From Candidatus Nanopelagicales bacterium (GTDB taxonomy: Bacteria; Actinomycetota; Actinomycetes; S36-B12), in the NCBI GenBank assembly GCA_028687755.1, contig JAQTZL010000002.1, forward strand, positions 368,664 through 432,663: 64,000 bases of DNA. Reading direction: 5' to 3'. Shown in pieces: positions 9,073 through 17,995 of the stretch. Every line of letters begins with the position of its first letter. Position 1 is the first letter of the stretch. The position numbers and the translations under genes were made by a program. The notes below the pieces were generated by a model, which did no database searches, was not told where the DNA came from, and worked only from the letters and a program-made list of their open reading frames with translations.

Positions 9073-9372
9073 TCAATCGAATAGCTCACCGAGAAATCCC
9101 CCGCGGCGCTTGCCTGATTTACTGCCATACTTGCTATCGCCATGGCCGGAGCCGCGCCCATCGTCGTAGGCTGATTGTCCTTGATATTGGGCGTTGTTTG
9201 CTCGAGACCCATATGCGGACTCCTCTGCAGCAATTAGCCGATCAAATTCTCCGCGGTCAAGGAATATGACCCTGCACTCAGTGCATTGATCGATTACTAC
9301 GCCGTTGCGTTCGTAGGTGTGCATGGCTGCCTTGCACTTGGGGCAAGCCATCGGCATGGCGGTCTGATTCAT
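9073..9372 (-). CDS. small zinc-ribbon (zf-TFIIB family) protein
   Basis: About 99 residues from the ATG at 9372 (MNQTAMPMACPKC). Two knuckles, CPKC and CTEC, form a zinc ribbon followed by the family hallmark FLDRGEFDRLI; the rest is a low-complexity G/S/K/D-rich tail ending RRGGFLGELFD. Such proteins are small zinc-binding proteins of unknown exact role. Its last codon sits at the junction with the integrase fragment on the other strand, so the recombination point lies just outside it. Confidence 0.75.
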   Translation of the reverse strand: MNQTAMPMACPKCKAAMHTYERNGVVIDQCTECRVIFLDRGEFDRLIAAEESAYGSRANNAQYQGQSAYDDGRGSGHGDSKYGSKSGKRRGGFLGELFD

Positions 9373-9410
9373 AGATGCTCCATTCAGGGCGAGTTGGGTG
9401 AGATTTCGCA

Positions 9411-9547
9411 AGCACCATATGACGGTTGGCGAGGATCAGTGCAGCTCGACTATGGAGCGAGACAGTCAGCAATTCCCTCGGGGTCCAGTGGAACCAGCCC
9501 GTGTGACTTAAAGCCCGAAGGGTGAGCGTTGCAGGTCCACACATCAC
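9411..9547 (-). pseudogene. fragment of a CopD/CtaG-type membrane protein
   Basis: About 45 codons reading CGPATLTLRALSHTGWFHW and then LTVSLHSRAALILANRHMVL. This closely follows the stretch GGPATLALRAL...VALQSRAAVILTNPLVVL of the intact CopD/CtaG protein encoded at 54154-56148. Everything before and after is lost. It is a relic of another copper-island copy, trapped between the zinc-ribbon gene and lspA. Confidence 0.7.
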
Positions 9548-9554
9548 TAGTCGC

Positions 9555-10226
9555 TCACTGGCTCGTCACGGAATCGTCGCACCCATCAACGCCGATGATT
9601 GTGTCCGTAGACCGCTGGCGCTCCATGGCATCGTGATGACTGGATTCAGTTTCCCATTTCATTTGTCTAGGGCCATTCGTGACCAGTCCCGTGGCCAAAA
9701 GTACGACGCCCACAGTGATCAGTGCGTCGGCGAGATTGAATGTTGCGAACCACCCTGTGTGGAAGTAGTCAACAACGCCTTGACCGTCGAGCCGATCGAT
9801 GAAATTGCCTAGAGCTCCACCAAGCAACAGGGCTGCGCCGGCAGTTGAGACTGCGTTCAGAGTTCGGGCGCGCAAGACAAGCAGTATGAAGCCGCCACTG
9901 ATGATGATGCCTGTGCCTATCGTGACCACTATCGGCGGCAGCCACGATCCGAGGCTGAATGCGACACCAGGGTTGTAGGCGAGTTTGATGTTGATGAACC
10001 CAAGGTCGATTGAGGAGCCGTTACTGAGGCTCTCGACGACGAGCGTCTTTATTGTCCAGTCCGCCAGTATGGCCAGGCCTGCGACGGACGAGATCAGGGC
10101 GATTCGTGGGCTCACTCTTGCGTTTACCGAACGCTGCGTCGGAGCGGCGTTTCGAAGGTGCGACTTCCACCGATCAGTTCGCCGAGCAAGCCACGAGAGG
10201 CTGTGGTTTTCCTCGCGGGGTATCAT
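9555..10226 (-). CDS. lspA: signal peptidase II (lipoprotein signal peptidase)
   Basis: 223 residues with four membrane helices. LspA cleaves diacylglyceryl-prolipoproteins before the lipidated Cys. Conserved blocks are present: DWTIKTLV in the first helix, AYNPGVAFS, and the two catalytic-Asp motifs GNFIDRL...VVDYF and FNLADALITVG. The family is usually ~160-200 residues; here there is an N-terminal extension of ~40 and a hydrophilic C-terminal tail of ~35. The start overlaps the stop of the upstream P-type ATPase (ATGA), so it is the third gene of an arsR-ATPase-lspA operon. Linking lspA to a metal ATPase fits the many lipoproteins in this island. Confidence 0.88.
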   Translation of the reverse strand: MIPREENHSLSWLARRTDRWKSHLRNAAPTQRSVNARVSPRIALISSVAGLAILADWTIKTLVVESLSNGSSIDLGFINIKLAYNPGVAFSLGSWLPPIVVTIGTGIIISGGFILLVLRARTLNAVSTAGAALLLGGALGNFIDRLDGQGVVDYFHTGWFATFNLADALITVGVVLLATGLVTNGPRQMKWETESSHHDAMERQRSTDTIIGVDGCDDSVTSQ

Positions 10227-12184
10227 TGGTGCGCTCTTGTGGCTTGTTGGAGGGACGGTGTCGCGGCTTGCGCATGCATCAGTCCGCGTGCTCTGCCTGC
10301 TCGTACACCGTTGGCGATGACCACGACTTCGGCGAGTTCGTGTACCAACACGACGGCGGCAAGGCCCAGGACGCCGAACAACGCGATGGGGATCAGGATT
10401 GTGATCAGGGCAAGTGAGAGGCCTACGTTCTGCAGCATGATTCTTCGCGCGCGTCTCGCGTGCGCAAATACTTGAGGCAGGTGCCGAAGGTCTTCGCCCA
10501 TGAGGGCGACGTCGGCCGTTTCGATGGCGACGTCGGTGCCCATGGCCCCCATCGCGATGCCGAGGTCTGCGGTGGCTAGTGCCGGGGCATCGTTGACGCC
10601 GTCGCCTACCATCGCCGTTGGATTCTGGGCGGTGAACTGCCGCACTGCTGCAGCTTTGTCCTCTGGTCGCAGGTCCGCGTGGACGATGTCGATTCCCGCT
10701 TCACGGGCCAAAGCCGTCGCGGTGGCGAGGTTGTCCCCAGTAAGCATGGCGATTTGGTATCCGTCGCGTCTGAGTGTCGCGATGACATCTGCGCTTTCTG
10801 GTCGGAGCTCGTCGCGCACGGCGATGGCGCCGATTAGTTGTCCGTCGCTTTCGACCAACACTGCAGTGGCACCTTCGTGTTGCATACGGTGGATGACATC
10901 GCCCAGGTGCTCGGATTCGATCCATCCGGGTCGGCCTAGTCGCAATTTGTGACCATCACGTACGCCGGTGATTCCGGCTCCTGGCACCGCCGCAACTTCG
11001 TCGGCTGGTCGCACGATCGCAGCCGAGGCGAGGATCGCCCGCGCGAGTGGGTGCTCACTACGCGACTCCAAAGCAGCAGCGACGTCAATGACCTGCTCAG
11101 AAGTGGCGTCGCCGGTCGCGACGACTTCGATGACCTCAGGCCGGTTGCGGGTGAGCGTGCCGGTTTTATCCAGCGCAACGGTACGAATAGTTCCCAAAGT
11201 TTCTAGTGCTGCGCCGCCCTTGATCAGTACGCCCATTTTGCTTGCAGCGCCGATCGCAGCGAACACAGTGACTGGTACCGCAATCGCCAAGGCGCAGGGC
11301 GAGGCCGCCACGAGCACCACCAAGGCCCGCTCGATCCACAATTGCGGATCGCCAGCGATGCTCCCAACGATCGCTATGAGGGCAGCCATAGCCATCACCG
11401 CCGGCACTAGCGGCTTGGCGATGGTGTCTGCCAAGCGTTGACTGGCTCCCTTGCGGGTTTGCTCCTCTTCGACGATCTTCACGATCCTGGCCAGTGAGTT
11501 GTCCTCCGCCGACGCGGTGACGCCAACTGTCAGAGTGCCGGTGCCGTTGATGGACCCGGCGAATACCTCGTCGCCCTCGGCTGCTTCGACCGGCACGGAC
11601 TCACCGGTGATCGCCGACACGTCCAGGGCCGTGCGACCGGCGCGGATGATCCCGTCACTGGCCAGCCGTTCCCCGGGCTTCACCAGCATCGAATCGCCGA
11701 CGCGCAGTTCACCCGAGTTGATCACCAACTCGACACCGTCACGGATAACGGTCGCCTCGTCTGGCACTAGGTTCAGCAGCGCGCGCAGACCGTGCCGAGT
11801 CCGCGCCACGGAGTACTCTTCCAGGCCTTCACTAATTGAGAACAAGAAGGCGAGCATCGCTGCTTCGCCGATCTCGCCCAACAGGACGGCACCGACTGCC
11901 GCAATCGTCATCAACGTACCCACGCCGATCTTGCCCTTGACAAGGCGCCGCAGCGTTGAAGGCACGAACGTGTAGGCGCCCGCCAGCAGCGCCAGCGCCT
12001 CAAGAAGGTGGACGATCCACGATGCGCCGTCAACCAGATTGGTTATCCATGCTCCCAAGAGGAGCAAGCCGGATATGGCCGCGAACCTGATCTCGCTGAT
12101 TTGCCAGAGCTTCTCCGGCGCCTGGTCGCCCCCATCCTCCTGTCGACGCGGTTCGTCGTCGTCACAACCGCATGCCTGGCTCAT
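10223..12184 (-). CDS. heavy-metal P1B-type ATPase, SPC-motif subclass
   Basis: About 653 residues from the ATG at 12184, which overlaps the arsR stop (ATGA); longer starts lie inside arsR. It exports a divalent metal across the membrane. Visible: an N-terminal CGC metal site, TGES in the actuator domain (~193), SPC in the transport helix (~296), DKTGTLT for phosphorylation, SEHPLA for ATP binding, [10 protein letters not shown], and a final helix with HELAEVVVIANGVR. SPC rather than CPC, and few membrane helices before the motif, are features of the P1B-4 group (Co, Zn, Cd), so it is not a classical copper pump. Regulation is probably by the adjacent ArsR repressor. Confidence 0.88.
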   Translation of the reverse strand: MSQACGCDDDEPRRQEDGGDQAPEKLWQISEIRFAAISGLLLLGAWITNLVDGASWIVHLLEALALLAGAYTFVPSTLRRLVKGKIGVGTLMTIAAVGAVLLGEIGEAAMLAFLFSISEGLEEYSVARTRHGLRALLNLVPDEATVIRDGVELVINSGELRVGDSMLVKPGERLASDGIIRAGRTALDVSAITGESVPVEAAEGDEVFAGSINGTGTLTVGVTASAEDNSLARIVKIVEEEQTRKGASQRLADTIAKPLVPAVMAMAALIAIVGSIAGDPQLWIERALVVLVAASPCALAIAVPVTVFAAIGAASKMGVLIKGGAALETLGTIRTVALDKTGTLTRNRPEVIEVVATGDATSEQVIDVAAALESRSEHPLARAILASAAIVRPADEVAAVPGAGITGVRDGHKLRLGRPGWIESEHLGDVIHRMQHEGATAVLVESDGQLIGAIAVRDELRPESADVIATLRRDGYQIAMLTGDNLATATALAREAGIDIVHADLRPEDKAAAVRQFTAQNPTAMVGDGVNDAPALATADLGIAMGAMGTDVAIETADVALMGEDLRHLPQVFAHARRARRIMLQNVGLSLALITILIPIALFGVLGLAAVVLVHELAEVVVIANGVRAGRARGLMHAQAATPSLQQATRAHQ

Positions 12185-12594
12185 AGCTGTGCCTGCGACT
12201 GCGCGTTCAAGTTTGCGATGGGGCCATAGCGCGGGCACAAGGTGACGGCGTTACCAGTGACCGCAAGTAGTCGCTCGGCGGCGCTAAGGAGGTCCAAGAT
12301 CTGCGCATCAGCCTTCAAGGAATACATCGAGGACCGTCCTTGCACACGCACGGTGACCATGCCGCATTCCAGCAGGCAGCGTAAGTGCGCCGACACCGTC
12401 GACTGCGCCAGTCCCAGGTGCCCGGTCAGGTCGCGCACGTTGTGCTCTCCAAGCACAAGATGACTCAGGATCGTGAGTCGGGCAGGGTCGCCCAAACTAC
12501 GAAATAACGCAGCAGCGACAGCCAGCGAACTTTCTTCCTTCGATGGCGCATCCAACTCGGGAAGCGCATCGAACGCCAGAGGTATCATCGTCAT
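12181..12594 (-). CDS. ArsR/SmtB-family metal-responsive repressor
   Basis: 137 residues. Winged helix with [15 protein letters not shown], then the recognition helix QSTVSAHLRCLLECGMV. The CxxxC within the recognition region plus a later LCP resemble the Cd/Pb-sensing cysteines of CmtR-type repressors, where metal binding releases DNA. It is the first gene of an operon with the ATPase and lspA. The A/T-rich stretch just upstream (12595-12620, CATATAGCGATAATACCATC) is the likely operator and promoter. A close relative lies at 57057-57476 upstream of a CDF transporter. Confidence 0.85.
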   Translation of the reverse strand: MTMIPLAFDALPELDAPSKEESSLAVAAALFRSLGDPARLTILSHLVLGEHNVRDLTGHLGLAQSTVSAHLRCLLECGMVTVRVQGRSSMYSLKADAQILDLLSAAERLLAVTGNAVTLCPRYGPIANLNAQSQAQL

Positions 12595-13016
12595 ATAGCG
12601 ATAATACCATCATTGGACGATTCATCAAAACAGAGAACTTATGGCCGAGGGTTGAGCATGCCGCTGAGCGAAGTCTGCTCACCGAGGCAGTCCTGCCAAG
12701 TGGACGTACGTTTCGTGATGGCCTGATTCTCAAGAACGCACATTGAACCAGGATGATTACTCCCCATACCGGCCCCAGCGAGCAACTCGCCTTGGAACGT
12801 ATGACTGGAAGCCTTGATGAGCGACATTCGTACCACTACGCCGGTCACGCGCGGCAAGCAATATGCGAGTTCGAAGACTCCGATAAGCAGCCCGAGTCGA
12901 TTTCGTGTCTCGCATCCCCATTGGCTTTCGGTCAGGTCGCCCATTTGAGGGCGGATACTCTCTTCGCCAGGCGTGTGGACATATCGAGGATCGATAGGCT
13001 GCGTAGATCGAATTGC
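12595..13016. other. spacer with arsR promoter, otherwise empty
   Basis: The part next to 12595 should hold the arsR promoter/operator. The remaining ~390 bases have open frames on both strands but nothing that looks like a real protein; the two flanking genes are tandem on the minus strand, so the spacer may also contain the end of the lnt transcript. Confidence 0.35.
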
Positions 13017-14612
13017 TCAACTCCGACTGCGCTGCCGACGCAACCGCGACAGACCGATACAAGCAAGGGATGCCGCGGCGAAGCCCACAAGGAGCCATTC
13101 GATGCGAGGGGCCCAAGCAGTGGCCAACGTCTGTTGTTTGGACAACGCGATGCGTTCGACAAGCACTCCGGATTCGTTCGCCGCAATGCTCGTTCGGATC
13201 GAGCCATTCGGATTGATCACTGCGCTGATGCCACTCGTCGCAGCCACGACTACCGATCGCCCATGTTCAACAGCGCGGACCTGTGACATTGCGACCTGCT
13301 GCTGCAATTGGGCGGTGCCCGCGTAGGTGGCATTGTTCGTTTGCACGACAATCACCTGGGCGCCTGCGATGACCACATCTCGCACGATTGAGTCGTAGGC
13401 AACTTCGAAGCAGATGACGTCACCCACCGTGGTGCCTGCGATTTCAAGTACTCCGGGAGCGTCACCAGCAATGAAGTCACGGGGCACGAGCCGAAAGCGG
13501 TCAAGGAGACTTCCGAGAAGCGAGCGGAAAGGGATGAACTCGCCAAACGGCACGGGATGACGCTTTACATATCTCGCACCCGGCCCTGTAGCCGGATCCC
13601 AAACGATTCCAGAGTTGGCTACACGCGATGGATCATTGGGCGCATCGACAACAGCGCCGACGAGAATCGGCGTGCCGACAGTGCGAGCTGCTTCGTCGAT
13701 CTGACGTCGGGCCAAGGGATCCCTGAACGGATCGATGTCCGTGGAGTTCTCCGGCCATACGACAAAGTCAATTTCAGGGCGCGAGCGCAATCCGGTTCGG
13801 GTCAATTGCGTGTGATTCGCCAGGACGGCCCGTTTTTCGCCCATTGCTGAGAGGCCGACACCTGGCACGCCGCCCTGTACGACCGCAATAGTGACCTGAT
13901 TTTGGGTGCTGGCAGCATTGCTGGCGACGTAGCCAAATGCTAGGAGTGTGGACAGCGACACTGAGCCGATGGCGACAACCATTGTCGTTGCCCAAGGTGG
14001 TCTACTGCGTCTGTCCAGGAGCAGGTACACAACGGCGCAGGCGACAAAAGCCAAGGCGTAGGCGAGGCCGGCCGGACCAACGATTGAGTTCAAGGGCAAC
14101 AGTGGGCCGCCGGCTTGTGAGAAGGCCAACCGGCCCCACGGAAACCCGCCCAGTGGGATCGCTCCGCGGATGGCCTCACTGGCAACCCACAACGCGGGAA
14201 CAACGACTGGCCACCAGACAAACCTTTGAGCAAATGATTGGGCGACGAATAGACCTATCCACCATGCACTGCAGATGGCAGTAAGTGAAATCCAGGCATC
14301 AATGCCGACCACACTCATCCATGAGAGGAGAGGACCGAAGAACGCCACTCCTGCAATTGCTCCATAAGTTGCAGCCCATAGTGGTCGGACCTTGCGAGTA
14401 GAGAGAACGCAAAGCAAGACCGCGATTGGAGCGATCCACCACCAAGCAAGTGGTGGAAACGCACATGCCATCGCCAAGCCCCCTCCCAAAGCGGCGAGCG
14501 GGCGCCACAGCAAAAGCGCGAGGCGTGGGTTCACCTGACGTTTGCGAGTCTGGGAAGTATCAGATTGATTGCCGTGACGCGGAATAAGCGAGCCAAACAA
14601 ACCCGTCGACAT
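13017..14612 (-). CDS. lnt: apolipoprotein N-acyltransferase (first copy)
   Basis: About 531 residues from the ATG at 14612 (GGAGG is 12 bases upstream; the frame is open to 14663). Eight or so membrane helices precede a periplasmic-facing nitrilase domain that transfers an acyl chain to the N-terminal Cys of lipoproteins. The nitrilase triad is visible: E in VVWPENSTD, K in RYVKRHPVPFGE, C in GDVICFEVAYD. A last helix and basic tail follow. It lies downstream of the CcsB::ResB chimera, probably in one transcript started at the minus-strand box at 15730-15746. A second, clearly related copy is at 17996-19600. Confidence 0.88.
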   Translation of the reverse strand: MSTGLFGSLIPRHGNQSDTSQTRKRQVNPRLALLLWRPLAALGGGLAMACAFPPLAWWWIAPIAVLLCVLSTRKVRPLWAATYGAIAGVAFFGPLLSWMSVVGIDAWISLTAICSAWWIGLFVAQSFAQRFVWWPVVVPALWVASEAIRGAIPLGGFPWGRLAFSQAGGPLLPLNSIVGPAGLAYALAFVACAVVYLLLDRRSRPPWATTMVVAIGSVSLSTLLAFGYVASNAASTQNQVTIAVVQGGVPGVGLSAMGEKRAVLANHTQLTRTGLRSRPEIDFVVWPENSTDIDPFRDPLARRQIDEAARTVGTPILVGAVVDAPNDPSRVANSGIVWDPATGPGARYVKRHPVPFGEFIPFRSLLGSLLDRFRLVPRDFIAGDAPGVLEIAGTTVGDVICFEVAYDSIVRDVVIAGAQVIVVQTNNATYAGTAQLQQQVAMSQVRAVEHGRSVVVAATSGISAVINPNGSIRTSIAANESGVLVERIALSKQQTLATAWAPRIEWLLVGFAAASLACIGLSRLRRQRSRS

Positions 14613-14706
14613 CAAGGCAGTTCGCCTCCGTCCACGGGCGAAGGCAGACGTGATTGCGAGCATGAACGAGAACTACTCGGCCGTGCCATTGTCTCTGGAT
14701 TCACGA

Positions 14707-15489
14707 TCACTTCTCGGATGCATCTGGTGAGTGCACCTGGCCGGCGGATTCCAGGGCCTGCTCGACAAGGTCGAGATCCTCAGCAAGCACGCCGATGTCC
14801 TTATCCTCGAAAGTGGAGGTGCTCATAATTCCAGCAAGTTGGAGAACGAAATCGCCATCCTTCAGCACGACCTTCACCCATACCCGCCGGCGACGAATGA
14901 ACAGGGACATCGTCAGGCCGACAATGGCAGCGGCAGCGGAGAACAACGCGATCTCCTTGCCAGGATCGGAGGCGATCTGGAAGGAGGCCCAGCGCTCGTA
15001 GCCTTCGAAGCTCACGGCGCCTGAGCCATCCGGCAGCTCCCAGCTTTGGCCAAGCTTGAGTTGCTTCAGACCAATCTGCTTCATCTGGTCCTTCACGAGC
15101 CGGTAGACGCTCTGGGGCGCTCCAGAGTCCAAACCCAGATCGCCCTTCCAAGCCGACATAAATACGGCGGGATCGTCAGGAGCTGGAAAGCTTGAGTACG
15201 GCCCCCGCACTGCATCCAAAGCTGCAGTCGGCAGGAACAAGCCCTGGATCCCAAGTTGTGGCGTGGAGTCGGGGACCTTCACTACGCCGGGCTCCTGCAG
15301 GGGCTTGGCGTCGGACTTGGTGAGCACAGCAGTACCGCCAGCACTCATCGTGGCGGCGGCCGTCACCGCCACGAGACGCCGCTTGCCACTGGCAAAGGAG
15401 GCAGCAAAGGCGACCATCGCCATTGCCAGGGTGAGCATCGACGAATAGATCGCCACATTGCTCATCTGAGCCAGGGACTCAGGATTCAT
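14707..15489 (-). CDS. chimera: CcsB N-terminus fused to ResB C-terminus
   Basis: 260 residues. The start, MNPESLAQMSNVAIYSSMLT, is the first helix of a CcsB/ResC haem-handling protein. After ~70 residues it changes into the C-terminal part of ResB: GLFLPTAALDAVRGPYSSFP, LGQSWELPDGSGAVSFEGYE, a membrane helix and the tail FEDKDIGVLAEDLDLVEQAL. In intact operons resB precedes ccsB as separate genes for cytochrome c maturation. Here the CcsB haem-binding WWD domain and the first three ResB helices are missing, so normal function is unlikely, although the reading frame is kept. It begins in the overlap with a second ResB tail (15487-15634). Confidence 0.75.
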   Translation of the reverse strand: MNPESLAQMSNVAIYSSMLTLAMAMVAFAASFASGKRRLVAVTAAATMSAGGTAVLTKSDAKPLQEPGVVKVPDSTPQLGIQGLFLPTAALDAVRGPYSSFPAPDDPAVFMSAWKGDLGLDSGAPQSVYRLVKDQMKQIGLKQLKLGQSWELPDGSGAVSFEGYERWASFQIASDPGKEIALFSAAAAIVGLTMSLFIRRRRVWVKVVLKDGDFVLQLAGIMSTSTFEDKDIGVLAEDLDLVEQALESAGQVHSPDASEK

Positions 15490-15634
15490 GATTCCTCCTT
15501 TGATGGAGCTGGGCGTAGCGCCTGCCCGTCGGCGACAAGTGCCTGTTCAACGAGGGCGAGATCATCAGCAAGAGCACCGATGTCCTCATCCTCAAAATTC
15601 GACGTGCGCATGATTTGGAGATTTTCGAATGGTC
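15487..15634 (-). pseudogene. ResB C-terminal tail remnant
   Basis: In the minus-strand frame, FENLQIMRTSNFEDEDIGAL, then ADDLALVEQAL and a stop overlapping the ATG of the CcsB::ResB gene (TCATGA). It closely parallels the tail of the ResB half of that gene (IMSTSTFEDKDIGVLAEDLD). It is therefore what remains of an original resB gene directly ahead of ccsB, while the ResB part at 14707-15280 comes from another copy. Confidence 0.7.
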
Positions 15635-15729
15635 CTGATGATCATTCGATGGCTGGTATCGCTGCGCAAGTGCAACCTGACCCCTAATCGTCATTCTTGA
15701 CTGGCTTGGTATTGCTCGGCGCGAGAATT

Positions 15730-15746
15730 CATGAAGGTTTGATCAA
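15730..15746 (-). promoter_or_regulatory. direct-repeat regulatory box (minus), upstream of the CcsB::ResB-lnt transcript
   Basis: Reads TTGATCAAACCTTCATG on the minus strand: two half-sites 11 bp apart. It is paired back-to-back with the plus-strand box at 15765. Confidence 0.7.
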
Positions 15747-15764
15747 GACGACGAGCGAACTGTC

Positions 15765-15781
15765 TTGACCAAACCTTCATC
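15765..15781 (+). promoter_or_regulatory. direct-repeat regulatory box (plus), upstream of the first DUF305 gene
   Basis: Reads TTGACCAAACCTTCATC. It forms an inverted pair with 15730-15746. The gene it should drive begins ~240 bases on, with a toxin-antitoxin remnant inserted in between. Confidence 0.7.
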
Positions 15782-15913
15782 AATTTGCGTGCGTACTGAT
15801 GCGCCGCGGAGGCAGACTAGGCATGTGCGCGACAGTTCGGCCCACCGACATGGGGAGGCCCTCGATGAGGGCTGGTACGGAGATGGCTTCGGCCGGAATA
15901 CAGGCAGTGCGCT

Positions 15914-16020
15914 CGTCTTGCTGAGGCCGTTTCCCTGCGACTCGTGGGATGACCTACATCGGCTCGACATCCTCGAAGCGTGTTCAGCCCTTGAGCAAGT
16001 GATGCAAGCCCGCAGCGCAT
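15914..16020 (+). pseudogene. remnant of an MNT/HEPN toxin-antitoxin pair
   Basis: The DNA CTTGCTGAGGCCGT and onwards parallels the end of the MNT gene at 58282-58572, and the following DDLHRLDILEACSALEQVMQ parallels the start of the HEPN gene at 58569 (DDLRRLDILEACAALEEVLQ). The match ends at the start codon of the DUF305 gene. It is a ~100-bp relic spanning the gene junction. Confidence 0.7.
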
Positions 16021-16645
16021 GAGGATCACTCGTAGCTTGATAGTTGGAGGAGCCGCTGTCGCTCTGGTTGGGCTGCTGGCGGGCTGTAGCGGGTCCACCT
16101 CCTCGGCGCCGATTGACAGCCAATCAAGTTCTACTGCATCTTCTGGCCAAACCGATTCGGCAAGCGTGGGATCAGATAATGACATTGCCTTTGCGCAGCA
16201 GATGATCTGCCACCATCAGCAAGCCATGACCATGGCAGATCTGGCTCTGGCGAAAGCCTCGACATCTGAAGTTCGCTTACTGGCCAAGCAAATCAAAGCC
16301 GCGCAGTCACTCGAGATCGCCATGATGGCTCAATGGTTGACCGATTGGGACGCACCGATTTTGCCGCCCAGCAGCCCGCCAGGACATGACATGGGCAACA
16401 TGGCAGACCCGAGGTCTTCAGGCATGATGAGCGACGAGGAACTATCACTACTGTTGAAGTCAAAAGGCTCGGCTTTTGATCCGATGTGGTTGCAAATGAT
16501 GATCGCACACCACCAAAGCGCCATCGTGATGGCAGACCAAGTGCTCGAGTCCACGACGAACCCAGACGTGCGCGATCTCGCTCGAAAGGTCATTGAGGGA
16601 CAGACCGCAGAGATCGCCACGATGCAAGAACTCTTGTCCCAGTGA
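16019..16645 (+). CDS. DUF305 lipoprotein (copy 1)
   Basis: 208 residues. Signal peptide with lipobox LLAGC (Cys ~23) followed by an S/T-rich linker, so it should be lipidated and face outside the membrane. The DUF305 domain is a helical ferritin-like fold; its two hallmark segments are seen as MICHHQQAMTMADLAL and MIAHHQSAIVMADQVL, with MWLQM before the second. DUF305 proteins are recurrent in copper-resistance clusters and their His/Met-rich faces are presumed metal sites. The first motif has Cys (MICHHQ) where the three paralogues here have Pro, which is unusual. The middle has GHDMGNM, also Met/His-rich. The ATG is 3 bases inside the toxin-antitoxin remnant. Confidence 0.85.
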   Translation: MRITRSLIVGGAAVALVGLLAGCSGSTSSAPIDSQSSSTASSGQTDSASVGSDNDIAFAQQMICHHQQAMTMADLALAKASTSEVRLLAKQIKAAQSLEIAMMAQWLTDWDAPILPPSSPPGHDMGNMADPRSSGMMSDEELSLLLKSKGSAFDPMWLQMMIAHHQSAIVMADQVLESTTNPDVRDLARKVIEGQTAEIATMQELLSQ

Positions 16646-16700
16646 TTCGCACCAGCCGCGCTCACAAATGCGAAGCACTGGACCGCACACCAATGACGAT

Positions 16701-17774
16701 CTAGATGACTCGGCCTACGCCGCTGAACCTTTCCCGGTACCAAGGGCCAAGAAAATCAATAACCTCCACGCCATCAGATGGGTTGGAGGCACTTACCATC
16801 TTGCCGTTGCCCACGTACATAGCCACGTGGTGGGCTCCTAAACCGAAATAGAACACCAGATCACCAGGTCGGATATCGCTGACGGGGACGCGTTTGGTTT
16901 GGTCCCATTGCGTATAGCTGAGGGGGGTGAGTCCAATTCCAGTTTGTCCCCAAGCTGCCGTGGTCAATTTGGAGCAATCCCAAGAAGTGGGCGGATTGGC
17001 GCTGAACGAGTATGGGTCTCCAACTTGGGCGAGTGCGTACTTCACTGCGAGTTGAGCACGTCGACTACCGGTTGCCCCGCCATTGCCTTGTACAGTCGAT
17101 GATGAGTCCTGACCATTGCGCGAAGTCTGTGCCTTCTGAAGCGATCGGGCGGCGGCAAGACTCTCTGCGCGCTTTTTCCTCTCAATTTGGGCGAGGCGTC
17201 GTTGATCCTCCAATTGCAGGCCAGCAAGTACATTCTGGGCTTGAGTAAGGCGAGATTCGAATTCGCTTTGCGCGGCAGCCTTTTCGTTCCGGACATCTTG
17301 GGCGATCTTCTTCTGGCCAGCAAGTTCTGCTTGTGTCTGAGCTACGCGAAGTCCGGTTGTTTGCATACGGCGTATTTCATCTACTTGTCGTTGCTGCAGT
17401 TGAGCCAATACTGATGCTTGACTCAGGAAAGCAACGGGATCATCGGCCATCAGGACTTGCAGCGTGGAATCTGGTCCTCCACTCATGTAGACATTTCTTG
17501 CCATGTCCTCAATTGTCTCGGAAGCCAAGCGAAAATCCCGTTGTTCACGCGCAGCGCGTGCCCCGACAGACTCAATGCGTGCCGAGATGCTTGTGAGGCG
17601 CTGTTGGGCTCCTTTTGCGCGCTCGGAAGCTTCTGCCGCCTGCATCTGGAGATCACGCACTTTGGCCTGGACCTGCTCTAAGTTTGCCTCGGGTGCTGCT
17701 ACAGAACTGGGCAATACCGACACGCATAGACTGAGAGCCATCGCGCCGACTACAACAAATCTCTTAGTGCGCAT
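16701..17774 (-). CDS. secreted NlpC/P60 peptidoglycan endopeptidase (copy 1)
   Basis: About 357 residues. N-terminal signal peptide (VVVGAMALSLCVSVLPSSVA), then ~170 residues of coiled coil (EQVQAKVRDLQMQAAEASER onwards), a Q/S/N-rich linker, and a C-terminal NlpC/P60 domain that cleaves peptide stems of peptidoglycan. The catalytic Cys is in SWDCSKLT (most relatives, including the second copy here, have DCSG), and the His is in GAHHVAMYVGNGKMVSA. The layout is that of RipA/RipC-type actinobacterial hydrolases. A regulatory box lies 45 bp upstream (17819-17835). Confidence 0.88.
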   Translation of the reverse strand: MRTKRFVVVGAMALSLCVSVLPSSVAAPEANLEQVQAKVRDLQMQAAEASERAKGAQQRLTSISARIESVGARAAREQRDFRLASETIEDMARNVYMSGGPDSTLQVLMADDPVAFLSQASVLAQLQQRQVDEIRRMQTTGLRVAQTQAELAGQKKIAQDVRNEKAAAQSEFESRLTQAQNVLAGLQLEDQRRLAQIERKKRAESLAAARSLQKAQTSRNGQDSSSTVQGNGGATGSRRAQLAVKYALAQVGDPYSFSANPPTSWDCSKLTTAAWGQTGIGLTPLSYTQWDQTKRVPVSDIRPGDLVFYFGLGAHHVAMYVGNGKMVSASNPSDGVEVIDFLGPWYRERFSGVGRVI

Positions 17775-17818
17775 CAAGCCATGATGCCTTCTGTTCAGAA
17801 GTGATTCCGGCGTGGGAA

Positions 17819-17835
17819 GATCAAGATTCCATCAA
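17819..17835 (-). promoter_or_regulatory. direct-repeat regulatory box upstream of NlpC/P60 copy 1
   Basis: Minus-strand reading TTGATGGAATCTTGATC, half-sites 11 bp apart, ending 45 bp before the start codon at 17774. Confidence 0.65.
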
Positions 17836-17995
17836 GTTCGTTACCAGCCGGTAGGCATGGTGTCCAAGTTCACAATCAATCTACGGTAGATGCGGCTGCC
17901 TATTGTGGAATTCGAACTCGTTGAGTGATATCCGAGTAGACGTCAGATTCGATCTATTGGTGCTTGCATCCGTCGTACAGGGCTCAGGGGCGATA

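Noticed and set aside
12639..13016. Genes in the frames between arsR and lnt
   Set aside because: The frames have no recognisable features and largely overlap in antisense with each other or with lnt.
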